A stretch of 44,933 nt of DNA from Phascolarctobacterium sp. (GTDB lineage: Bacteria; Bacillota; Negativicutes; Acidaminococcales; Acidaminococcaceae): contig JAJQAO010000016.1 in the NCBI GenBank assembly GCA_021203775.1, forward strand, positions 1 through 44,933, read 5' to 3'. Below, one piece after another: positions 32,271-41,221 of the stretch (the stretch's first letter is position 1; every line of letters begins with the position of its first letter). A program made the position numbers and the translations under genes. A model generated the notes under the pieces. That model saw only the letters and a program-made list of their open reading frames with translations, searched no databases and was not told where the DNA came from.

Positions 32271-32320
32271 ACGGTACCCGCATATGTGTTCGGCTACGGC
32301 GCGATGTGGGTACCGTTTTT
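32271..32320 (+). terminator. Intrinsic terminator after hpdC copy 1 (long loop)
   Basis: ACGGTACCC (32271-32279) / GGGTACCGT (32308-32316) then T-tract. Confidence 0.75.
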
Positions 32321-32378
32321 GCTTAATTGTTCTTTTATGTTTATACTGAAATCATATAAGAAAAAAGGGGAACTCATA

Positions 32379-33185
32379 ATGGATATCAATGAAATATTAA
32401 AAAAATCTGATCAGCTCTTTATTTCCGATCGTCCGCAGGACGGTGCTGCCTATTTGGAAAAATGTCTTAAAGATGTGTCCGGTGAGGAAGAAGAGTGCAC
32501 GATAAAACTGCCGATTTTAAATGAACTTATGGGATATTACCGGAGTATTACCCAGTTGGAGACAGCTTGGGAATATGCACTTGAAGCAGAGAGAATTATT
32601 GATGAATATCACTTGGAATCGAATATTGCATCGGTTACAACTGATTTAAACATTGCCAACCTCTATCGGGCAGGCGGCGAGGTGAAGAAAGCGCTGGATC
32701 TTTATAAAAAAGTGGAGAAGATTTATCAGGATGAGGGACTTACCGATGACAGAAGAGTCGGAGGAGTATATAATAATATTTCTGTTGCCTGCATGGAACT
32801 GCGGGATATGGAATCCGCCGTTAAATATGGCGAAAAAGCGATAGAAGCAATTAAAAATCTTCCGGGCTCGGCCGACGAACGGATTACAATCTACGGTAAT
32901 CTGGCCGGTGCGCTTTTGCAGGCAAAGGAACCGGATTTTAAAAAGATTGAAGGATATCTGGACCAGGCAAAGGAATTGTTTGAAAACGAATGTCCGCAAA
33001 GCGGGCATTACGGCGCTGTGCTTGGCATGATGGGGTATGTATGTTTCCGGCAGAGAGATCTGGCAGGTGCAATAAAAAAGTATGAAGAAGCCGCAGAGGA
33101 AACCAAGAAACATTATGGAGAAAATGCAGACTACAAGCGGGTAATGGCTACGCTTGACCAGTTGAATAAGTTGGCAAAGAAATAA
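32379..33185 (+). CDS. Tetratricopeptide-repeat protein
   Basis: Helical repeats: 'TTDLNIANLYRAGGEVKKALDLYKKVEKIY', 'GVYNNISVACMELRDMESAVKYGEKAIEAI', 'GMMGYVCFRQRDLAGAIKKYEEAAEE'. Confidence 0.82.
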   Translation: MDINEILKKSDQLFISDRPQDGAAYLEKCLKDVSGEEEECTIKLPILNELMGYYRSITQLETAWEYALEAERIIDEYHLESNIASVTTDLNIANLYRAGGEVKKALDLYKKVEKIYQDEGLTDDRRVGGVYNNISVACMELRDMESAVKYGEKAIEAIKNLPGSADERITIYGNLAGALLQAKEPDFKKIEGYLDQAKELFENECPQSGHYGAVLGMMGYVCFRQRDLAGAIKKYEEAAEETKKHYGENADYKRVMATLDQLNKLAKK

Positions 33186-33223
33186 AAAGGCGTAGAACAT
33201 TATTCTAGGAGTGAGGAGTCTTT

Positions 33224-34243
33224 ATGGAAATTTCTGATAATGGCAACAGCTTGCATCCGGAAATAGCAGGAATGGAACTTTCCCGAAGGTATTACAACGA
33301 AATCGGTCGTCCGGTCATACGGGAGATGTTTCCGTCGTATTTTGACAAAATTGCGGCAGGACTTGTAGGGGAAGGTTCAGAGTGCTTCGGATATGATGAC
33401 CGCATTTCCCGGGATCACGATTTCAGGGCATCTTTTTGCATCTGGCTTCCTCCGAAAGAGTATGCGGAAATAGGGCATGAAATGCAGGAAGCGTATAATC
33501 TTCTTCCAATCGACTTCATGGGTGTTAGACCAAAAATACAGAGGCCGCAGGCAGATGGAAGGAGAGGAATATTAAATACGGAATCTTTTTACCGTAATTT
33601 TCTTGGACCGCAGGGAGTGCCGAAGACAATGGGGGAATGGCTGAAAGTCCCGGAACATTTTCTGGCTGTCGCGACAAACGGGGAAGTGTTTGAAGACAAT
33701 CTTGGAGATTTTACAAAAATCAGGGAAAAACTGTTGGATTTTTATCCGGAAGATGTAAGACTGCAGAAAATAGCGGCCCGGCTAATCACCATGGCTTTTT
33801 CCGGGCAATGCAATTATTCCAGGATGATGCGGAGGCATGATGTGGTAGCCGCGCATCTGGCTTTGGACGAGTTTATCAGGGCGGCTATATCTGTTGTTTA
33901 CCTTTTAAACAGGAAATATACCCCTTACTATAAGTGGATGTGGATGGGGCTGGAGAAGATGGAACGCCTGACTGGCGTACGGAAATTGCTGGCAGATATT
34001 GCAGCGGAAGGGCTTTCTACAGGAAATTGGCGTACGGAGAACTGGGAAAAGTATCAGTATGAACTGAATTCCAGCGACAAAGTGGTGAACTGTATAGAAC
34101 GGATCTGCGGCTTGGTTATCAAGGAATTGAAGGAGCAGGGAATCAGCAACGGTACTTCTGATTATTTGGAAGAGCATGCCTATGCTGTAAAACGCTGCAT
34201 TAAAAATGAGTCTCTGCGCAACCTTCCGATATTAGTGTCATAG
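33224..34243 (+). CDS. DUF4037-like nucleotidyltransferase-fold protein
   Basis: 'GLVGEGSECFGYDDRISRDHDFRASFCIWLP' fits the GS-x(n)-DxD signature of NTase fold proteins; DUF4037 assignment from memory. Confidence 0.75.
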   Translation: MEISDNGNSLHPEIAGMELSRRYYNEIGRPVIREMFPSYFDKIAAGLVGEGSECFGYDDRISRDHDFRASFCIWLPPKEYAEIGHEMQEAYNLLPIDFMGVRPKIQRPQADGRRGILNTESFYRNFLGPQGVPKTMGEWLKVPEHFLAVATNGEVFEDNLGDFTKIREKLLDFYPEDVRLQKIAARLITMAFSGQCNYSRMMRRHDVVAAHLALDEFIRAAISVVYLLNRKYTPYYKWMWMGLEKMERLTGVRKLLADIAAEGLSTGNWRTENWEKYQYELNSSDKVVNCIERICGLVIKELKEQGISNGTSDYLEEHAYAVKRCIKNESLRNLPILVS

Positions 34244-34256
34244 GAGTAAATGTATT

Positions 34257-34865
34257 ATGATTAGTATTGATGATGTGGTAAAAGCAGAATGGGAACAGTT
34301 CCAACAGGTTAATAATAGAGGCGGACGAGCTTCCTGCCAGGACAACTGGGATGAATTTTACATCATGCGCAAGAGTCAGTTTTTGGCATGGAATGATGAA
34401 ATGGTAACCAGTTACTATCGGGATCTCATGCGTGCGAAAGAGCAGGGAAAAAATCTGCTTTTTGAGAAGTATGCTTTTATGATGAAGTATACGGCTCCGG
34501 AAGAATTTAAAAAATTGAAACCTTATCTTCCCGTGCCATCGGAGAGAAAGAAGCAGCTGATAAAGGATATTGTTAAGGTACAGGTGAAATGGGCAGAAGA
34601 ATTTGAAAAAAGCTACCCGGCTTATGCGTCAAGAGGGCGTATGGTTCATACCAGTGATGAACATCACATGGGAACATCCATGGAAACATATTTAATCGGA
34701 GAACTGTTATCCTATGGAGAAGGAACTATTGAGCTTTATGCTGCCTATGTAAAAGAATGTGTCGAACAGGGCAGGAATATGACGATAGAAGTTCGGGAAC
34801 ATATGGCGAAACTAAGCGGCTATAAATCCATAGAAGATGTGGAAGAGCATTTTAAACGTACATAA
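34257..34865 (+). CDS. DUF4125-like family protein, function unknown
   Basis: 'WEQFQQVNNRGGRASCQDNWDEFYIMRKSQFLAWNDEMVTSYYRDLMRAKEQGKNLLFEKYAFMMKYTAPEEF' resembles DUF4125; assignment from memory. Confidence 0.72.
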   Translation: MISIDDVVKAEWEQFQQVNNRGGRASCQDNWDEFYIMRKSQFLAWNDEMVTSYYRDLMRAKEQGKNLLFEKYAFMMKYTAPEEFKKLKPYLPVPSERKKQLIKDIVKVQVKWAEEFEKSYPAYASRGRMVHTSDEHHMGTSMETYLIGELLSYGEGTIELYAAYVKECVEQGRNMTIEVREHMAKLSGYKSIEDVEEHFKRT

Positions 34866-34894
34866 CGCAAAGTAGTACGTTATAATAAATGTAG

Positions 34895-34927
34895 AATAAT
34901 ATTAAAATAATATTAAAATAATATTAA
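34895..34927. repeat. Three perfect tandem 11-bp repeats AATAATATTAA
   Basis: 34895-34905, 34906-34916, 34917-34927 read directly; each contains TAATATTA palindrome. Confidence 0.95.
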
Positions 34928-34967
34928 GGTGACATTGAAATAATTTTGTGAAAGGGAGCGATATCTT

Positions 34968-35363
34968 ATGATTTTGGATCTTAATGAATTTAATGAGGCG
35001 GTTTCTAACTACTATGATAAGGGGGCATATGAAGACGGTCTTGCTTATCTGGCCTCTAAGGAAAAAGAGGTTAAATATGGGGCAGTACCGCAGACAGGAT
35101 GCATGACCTGTGGCGGCGGGGAGCCCAGAGACAAAACCGGCCTGACAGCGACGGAACGCAGGTGGTATACGGAGCGTAATCTGACTGTTGCTACCATCCT
35201 CTATGAACAGGGACGTTTTTATAATGCGCTGGGAGATAAGGAAAAGTATCTTAAAAAATATAAAGAGGCAAAGGAAATGATGGAACGTGGCATTGTAAAA
35301 CTGGTTGATAAACCGCTCTATGAAACCCTGGTGAAAGAACTCAGGGAAGTCGGGGAGGTATAG
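34968..35363 (+). CDS. Small helical protein with CxxC (GCMTCGGGEPR), unknown function
   Basis: 131-aa ORF in cassette, upstream GGGAG RBS, TPR-like C-terminal helices. Confidence 0.7.
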   Translation: MILDLNEFNEAVSNYYDKGAYEDGLAYLASKEKEVKYGAVPQTGCMTCGGGEPRDKTGLTATERRWYTERNLTVATILYEQGRFYNALGDKEKYLKKYKEAKEMMERGIVKLVDKPLYETLVKELREVGEV

Positions 35364-35368
35364 TCTTA

Positions 35369-35866
35369 GTGGCAAGGGTTGTTGTTGGCCCTTACAAAGG
35401 GCTGAAAGTACCGAAAAATTTAGAAGGAAAAGAACGGGAAGATTTTCTTGTGGACCTGATTATCAGTAAGTCCAGTGTGAAAATTCCCAAAAGCATAATT
35501 GAAGATCGTACCAAAGCAATGGCAGAAATGTATGCACTGCGCCTTTCGCAGTCAGGAACATCAATTGAGAAATATTATGAAGACTGTAATACGAGCGAGG
35601 CGGAAATGGTATCTAATTTCCGGAAACGTGCAAAAAGGCAGCTGGAGGGCAGGGCTGTCCTTGCAGAGGTTGCGAGAAAAGAGAATCTGCATGCCACTGA
35701 GGAAGAAGTGGAACATCAGCTGGAGAAGATTTCAAAACAGTACCTTGCGAGCGTAGAAGAGGTCCGTATGGTTATAAAAGGAGAGGAAGAGGAGCGTTTG
35801 CGGGAAGAAATAGCTGTGGAGAAGGCTATTCATTTTGTCGTGGAACAGGCGATAGAGGTTGAATAA
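35369..35866 (+). CDS. Stand-alone trigger-factor C-terminal-domain-like chaperone
   Basis: 'KIPKSIIEDRTKAMAEMYALRLSQSGTSIEKYYEDC...FRKRAKRQLEGRAVLAEVARKENLHATEEEVEHQLEKIS' resembles TF C-domain; no room for ribosome-binding or PPIase domains; GTG start. Confidence 0.72.
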   Translation: MARVVVGPYKGLKVPKNLEGKEREDFLVDLIISKSSVKIPKSIIEDRTKAMAEMYALRLSQSGTSIEKYYEDCNTSEAEMVSNFRKRAKRQLEGRAVLAEVARKENLHATEEEVEHQLEKISKQYLASVEEVRMVIKGEEEERLREEIAVEKAIHFVVEQAIEVE

Positions 35867-35889
35867 TACAGGAAAGGCAGAGAAGAACA

Positions 35890-38190
35890 TTGCAGCCACA
35901 TTATGATGAAAGGGCCAGAGGAATACTTGCAAAGGCGGCCGATATAGCAAGAGAAAAAGGCCAGATTATGATTGAGCCGGAACATATTGTATTGGCCATG
36001 ACCGGCGAAAAAGAGACTTCGGTCCAGAAAGTTTTAAAAAAATATGGAATCGATGATCAGCTGGTTTCTGCAATGGTTGATGAATGGCTTCCAGTAAATA
36101 ATTTTTCACTGGTCCAGCAAAGCTGGAATTTTTCTCCGGCATCTACAAAGGTTCTGCGACAGAGCCGGGAAATTGCAGAATGGTTTTGCGCTGACTATAC
36201 TACTACCGAACATATACTGCTGGCTATACTAAAGGATGATGACTGCCCGGCCATCAAAATTTTCCGGGTGGCACAGTCTGAGCCCGGGCTTATCTATGCC
36301 GACCTGATTTCGCAGATGAAGCTGAAACAGGTGGGTATTGCCAAAAAGGGCGTAAGCAGGGCAGTCGGAGTAGGGATGACGGAAAACCTGGATAAATACG
36401 GGCGTGACCTTACCCAGCTGGCGCGCGAGGGAAAACTGACCCACCTTATTGGAAGGGAGACCGAGAGTCACAGACTCCTGCAGGTGTTGTGCCGTTTCAA
36501 TAAGAATAATCCTTGCCTCGTTGGCGCTCCTGGTGTTGGAAAGACGGCGATTGTGGCAGGATTTGCCAATGCTGTTGCTAACGGTACTGCGCCGAAAAAA
36601 TTACAGGATAAACAAATATATGCCATAGATCTCACCAGTGTAATTGCAGGAAGCCGTTATCGCGGGGATTTCGAAGAGCGCATGAAGAATCTTATGGAAG
36701 AGATAGCAGAACTGGGAAATGTCATTCTCTTCATCAATGACCTTCATACCATTGTCGGAGCGGGAAGCACAGAGGGCGGCATTGATGCTGCCAATATCCT
36801 GAAACCGGCCCTTGCGCGGGGAGAAATCCAGGTCATCGGTGCCGCCACAGATGAAGAGTATCGGAAATACATTGAAAAGGACGCTGCACTGGAACGGCGG
36901 TTTCAGCCGATACGGGTGGATGAACCAACGGTGGAGCAGAGCATTGATATTTTGAACGGCGTTATTGAACGCTATAAAAATCACTACCATTATCAGGTAG
37001 ACTTTGAGCCGTCTGCAATTGAGGCTGCAGTAAAGCTTTCCGATCGTTATATCAACGACCGCTGTCTGCCGGATAAGGCGCTGGATATTATTGATGAAAC
37101 GGCTGCTTCTATTTATTTGAAGAATTCATTTTCGGAAGAGACGGAAACTGAGGAGCAGGCGGCGCATATTACAGCGGAGGATATCGCCGCAACGGTGTCC
37201 CAGTGGAGCGGAGTTCCCATTACTCAGGTAAATATGGCGGACAGCGAACGTCTGCTGCATTTAGAGGAACTGATTGGCAGGCGCGTCATAGGGCAGGAGC
37301 AGGCAGTGGCGGCTGTTGCAAGAGCCATGCGAAGAGGACGTACCGGCATTCAGAATCCAAACAGGCCCATTGGTTCATTTCTCTTCCTGGGGCCTACCGG
37401 CGTAGGAAAAACGGAGCTTGGGAAAGTGCTGGCAGAGGTTATGTTTGATAAGCCGGAGTCCTTTATCAGGCTTGATATGTCCGAGTATATGGAACCCCAT
37501 TCCGTAGCAAAAATGATAGGAGCTCCTCCGGGCTATGTAGGCTTTGAGGATGGAGGGCAGCTTAGCGAGAAGGTACGCAAAAATCCATATTCTGTGGTGC
37601 TCTTTGACGAAATTGAAAAAGCGCATCCGGACGTATTTAATATTCTGCTGCAGGTGCTGGATGACGGACGTCTCACGGATTCTAAGGGGCGAGTGGTGAA
37701 TTTCAAGAACACCATTCTGATCATGACATCCAACGCCGGCATAAAGGCAGCGGAATTTACCAGGCCTTTGGGATTTAATGCGGAATCGGATGAGGATATG
37801 CAGAAAGCCCAGAGTGAAGAGATCATGTCGGAAATCCGGCATGTATTCCGCCCGGAATTCCTGAACCGTATTGATGATATCATTGTCTTCCGCCGGCTGA
37901 CGTATCAGGATATGATTGAAATAATTGATCTGCTGACCGGAGATTTCATTAAACGCTGTGAGGGAATGGGCAGTACCGTCACTGTCAGTACGGAAGCAAA
38001 GCAGTATATAATAAAGAAGTATGTAAACTTAAAATACGGTGCAAGGCCCCTAAAGAGAGCGCTGCAGTCCGAGCTGGAGAACAAAGTGGCCGAGCAGATT
38101 TTGGAAGGATCCGTTTTGCCGGGTGACGAAATCTCTGTTGAGGAGGCTGAAGGACAGCTTGTCATAAAGATAAAAAAGCATCGTGAATGA
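35890..38190 (+). CDS. ClpC-like AAA+ ATPase, M-domain-less, degenerate D1 Walker B
   Basis: Clp_N repeats, GAPGVGKT and GPTGVGKT Walker A, D2 Walker [18 protein letters not shown] ClpP-docking-like tripeptide, '[10 protein letters not shown]'; TTG start. Confidence 0.9.
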   Translation: MQPHYDERARGILAKAADIAREKGQIMIEPEHIVLAMTGEKETSVQKVLKKYGIDDQLVSAMVDEWLPVNNFSLVQQSWNFSPASTKVLRQSREIAEWFCADYTTTEHILLAILKDDDCPAIKIFRVAQSEPGLIYADLISQMKLKQVGIAKKGVSRAVGVGMTENLDKYGRDLTQLAREGKLTHLIGRETESHRLLQVLCRFNKNNPCLVGAPGVGKTAIVAGFANAVANGTAPKKLQDKQIYAIDLTSVIAGSRYRGDFEERMKNLMEEIAELGNVILFINDLHTIVGAGSTEGGIDAANILKPALARGEIQVIGAATDEEYRKYIEKDAALERRFQPIRVDEPTVEQSIDILNGVIERYKNHYHYQVDFEPSAIEAAVKLSDRYINDRCLPDKALDIIDETAASIYLKNSFSEETETEEQAAHITAEDIAATVSQWSGVPITQVNMADSERLLHLEELIGRRVIGQEQAVAAVARAMRRGRTGIQNPNRPIGSFLFLGPTGVGKTELGKVLAEVMFDKPESFIRLDMSEYMEPHSVAKMIGAPPGYVGFEDGGQLSEKVRKNPYSVVLFDEIEKAHPDVFNILLQVLDDGRLTDSKGRVVNFKNTILIMTSNAGIKAAEFTRPLGFNAESDEDMQKAQSEEIMSEIRHVFRPEFLNRIDDIIVFRRLTYQDMIEIIDLLTGDFIKRCEGMGSTVTVSTEAKQYIIKKYVNLKYGARPLKRALQSELENKVAEQILEGSVLPGDEISVEEAEGQLVIKIKKHRE

Positions 38191-38337
38191 TGGGGGGACA
38201 AATAATTCCTTACAATATTCGGGGACATAGGTGCCGATTGTATAGTTGGAATTAATAAAAATGCAGATATGTTACATATGAAACATATTTTAACGAAAAA
38301 CTTTGGTAAAATTTTCAAAGGAAATTTAAATTTCCCC

Positions 38338-38366
38338 TTTACAAATCGGCATATAAATTATATGAT
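38338..38366 (+). promoter_or_regulatory. Putative promoter of hpdBCA (copy 2)
   Basis: TTTACA, 17-bp spacer, TATGAT. Confidence 0.65.
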
Positions 38367-38377
38367 AGATATATGAA

Positions 38378-38400
38378 CCATACACATGCCTTGTGTATGG
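38378..38400 (+). repeat. 9-bp perfect inverted repeat in hpdB copy 2 leader
   Basis: CCATACACA-tgcct-TGTGTATGG. Confidence 0.9.
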
Positions 38401-38506
38401 GGACATAACATCGCTTGTCAGTCGCACGGGGCAGTAAATCCCTTGCACTGAGCGCAAGCTGGTGTCTGATCACAAGGCGATAAAAAAACAAGGAGGAGAA
38501 CTAGGT

Positions 38507-41197
38507 ATGAAATCAAACGCAAAAAAAGTTGAAGACATCCTAAAAGCTCGCGGAGTTGAGATCAATGAAGACATCATTGAGTACAAGATTCCAGAAGCAC
38601 ATGAGAGCTTCCAGAAGCTGATTGCCATATACTATGGTATGAAAGTTACGGCTGACATGGAAGCTCCGTATTGGTTCAACAGGATCTGGTGGGAGAACGA
38701 CGGTGATCTGAACCAGATGAAGAGGGCAAAGGCAGTAGCAGGAAGCTACGCCCACATTACGCCGACCATACTCCCCTGGGAGAAACTGGTTATGAGCAAG
38801 ACCACGCATATGCGCGGTGCTTTCCCGTTCCCATGGGTATGCGGCTCTTTCTTTAATGCCCAGGCACAGGCATTTATGGACGAAGTAGATGCTCCTCCGC
38901 TGAGCGAGGCTGATGCTGTATCACAGGTCGGCACTGGCGGCGGTAACGTAACGAAGAGCTATGGCGAAATCATCTCCATTGCTCAGAAGTTCGGCGTAAG
39001 AAAAGAAGACATTCCTGTACTGGTAAAAGTTTCCAAATACTGGGAAGGCATTGCAATTGAGGATATCAGCAAGAAATATGGCAAATACCTCAAAAATTAC
39101 GACCAGTACCAGAGGGAAATGGATGCCGTTGTAATCATGTTCGATTCCTGGGCAATCCCACAGGGCCGTGAGGTTATGAACTACTATGTACCTCTGCAGT
39201 ACGGCTTTGATAAGATCCAGGAACTGTGCGACGAAAAAATGCAGACACTCATGGGCGAAGCCGGTGAGGACGGCGTTCTCGGAATGAGCCGCGGCTACTA
39301 CTATGCATGCATGAAAGAAGTTGCCAAAGGCCTGAGCCAGTGGGCACAGAACTATGCCGACAAGGCAAGGGATCTTGCTTCCCGCGAACCTGACGAGGCA
39401 TTTAAGAAGAATTACATGGAAATCGCTAAGATGATGGACAATGTAGCACACAAGGCACCGGCAAGCTTCCGTGAAGCTCTCCAGATGACCTACCTGTGCC
39501 ACCTTGGCGTAGTAAACGAAGATCCGCAGTCCGGTCAGTCAATCGGCCGTCTCGGACAGGTTCTGCAGCCTTTCTATGAGAAAGACATTGCAGACGGCGT
39601 ATGCACCGATGAAGACGTTATTGAACTGCTTGAACTCTACAGGATTAAGATCACCGCAATCGAATGCTTCGCATCCTCCGGTGTAACCGGCGGCGTTCTT
39701 TCCGGCAACACGTTCAACAACCTGGGTATTGGCGGACGCGGCCATGACGGACTCTCTGCTGCTACTCCGCTTGAGTACCTCATTATCGAGGCAGCTATGC
39801 GTGCACATACACCGCAGCCGACCCTGAGCGTACTTTATGACGAGAAACTGCCTGATGCCTTCCTGATGAAAGCAGCTATGTGCATTAAGCTTGGCATGGG
39901 CTTCCCGGCATTCATGAACGCAAGGGTATCCGAAGAGTTTATGCTGAGACAGTACGGCGAAGAAGGCATGACCGTAACTGATGCAAGGGCATGGATGCTT
40001 GGCGGATGTCTTGAAAATTCACCTGGTTCCTGGTCACCGCTGGAATACAACGGAAAAGTTACCTGGATTCCTGGCGGCGCAGGCCCGACCGCAGGCACCG
40101 GCATTCATTTCACCGGACTGCCGAAAGTACTGGAACTCGTACTGACCAACGGTGTTGACGCAAGAACCGACAAGATGGTATTCCCGCCTCACAATGAGAA
40201 GATTGATTCCTTTGAAAAACTGCTGGAGCTGTGGAAGAGATATCTTGACATTTCCAACGATATTGCCAACAAGGTAAACAATATCCAGATGGATATCTGG
40301 AGGAAACTGACGCCTCCGACTGTTAACTCCCTGCTGAAGAAAGGCTGCTGGGAAAAAGGCCAGACCATTGCTGACTGTGGTGCTCTGTACAACGGAACAA
40401 TTAACTTTGAGTCCTGCGGAACCATTACTTTCATCAACTCACTGGCAGCTATTAAGAAGCTGGTATTTGAGGAGAAGAAATACACCCTGGAAGAAATGAA
40501 AGACGCAATGCTCAACAACTTCGGTTTCAAGACGGCATACGAGACCGGCGTATTCTCACCTGACTTCCGTGAAGCAACAGAGGATGCTCCGAAATATGCC
40601 AAGATTTTTGCAGACTGCATCAACGCTCCGAAGTACGGCAATGCTAATCCGGAAGCAGACAGCCTGCTGAAATGGTATGAGGACTATATGGCTGAAATAC
40701 TGCCGAAACTGCGCTCCTACTACGGCAGACCTGAGTATATGTGCCAGATTTCCGTATCCACCCACGGACCGCAGGGATTCGTAACACTGGCTACTGCTGA
40801 CGGAAGACTTGCAGGAACGACCTATTCCGACGGCTCTGTATCTGCAGCAGCAGGCACGGACAGGAACGGCGTATACGCAGTATTCGAGTCCGCAACCGTT
40901 TATGATCACTCCATGGAACAGAATTCCCAGATGAACCTGAAGATTCATCCGTCCGCTGTAAAAGGCCAGACAGGCACCAGGAAACTCCTCAACCTGATCC
41001 AGGCATACATGAGGAAGGGCGGCTTCCACGTACAGTTCAACATTGTAGGTTCCGATACGCTGAGAGAAGCACAGAAGAACATCGACGCACATCGTGACCT
41101 GATGGTCCGCGTAGCAGGATTCACCCAGTACTGGTGCGAAATCGGCAAGGCCATCCAGGACGAAGTAATCTACAGGACAGAGTACGATGAAGTTTAA
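38507..41197 (+). CDS. hpdB: Glycyl radical 4-hydroxyphenylacetate decarboxylase large subunit, copy 2
   Basis: Protein identical to copy 1; followed by hpdC and hpdA. Confidence 0.92.
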   Translation: MKSNAKKVEDILKARGVEINEDIIEYKIPEAHESFQKLIAIYYGMKVTADMEAPYWFNRIWWENDGDLNQMKRAKAVAGSYAHITPTILPWEKLVMSKTTHMRGAFPFPWVCGSFFNAQAQAFMDEVDAPPLSEADAVSQVGTGGGNVTKSYGEIISIAQKFGVRKEDIPVLVKVSKYWEGIAIEDISKKYGKYLKNYDQYQREMDAVVIMFDSWAIPQGREVMNYYVPLQYGFDKIQELCDEKMQTLMGEAGEDGVLGMSRGYYYACMKEVAKGLSQWAQNYADKARDLASREPDEAFKKNYMEIAKMMDNVAHKAPASFREALQMTYLCHLGVVNEDPQSGQSIGRLGQVLQPFYEKDIADGVCTDEDVIELLELYRIKITAIECFASSGVTGGVLSGNTFNNLGIGGRGHDGLSAATPLEYLIIEAAMRAHTPQPTLSVLYDEKLPDAFLMKAAMCIKLGMGFPAFMNARVSEEFMLRQYGEEGMTVTDARAWMLGGCLENSPGSWSPLEYNGKVTWIPGGAGPTAGTGIHFTGLPKVLELVLTNGVDARTDKMVFPPHNEKIDSFEKLLELWKRYLDISNDIANKVNNIQMDIWRKLTPPTVNSLLKKGCWEKGQTIADCGALYNGTINFESCGTITFINSLAAIKKLVFEEKKYTLEEMKDAMLNNFGFKTAYETGVFSPDFREATEDAPKYAKIFADCINAPKYGNANPEADSLLKWYEDYMAEILPKLRSYYGRPEYMCQISVSTHGPQGFVTLATADGRLAGTTYSDGSVSAAAGTDRNGVYAVFESATVYDHSMEQNSQMNLKIHPSAVKGQTGTRKLLNLIQAYMRKGGFHVQFNIVGSDTLREAQKNIDAHRDLMVRVAGFTQYWCEIGKAIQDEVIYRTEYDEV

Positions 41198-41221
41198 AAA
41201 CCATTGAACGGAGGAAGAGTT

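Noticed and set aside
34895-34927. CRISPR-like array
   Set aside because: Units are only 11 bp and contiguous with no spacers; no cas genes in window
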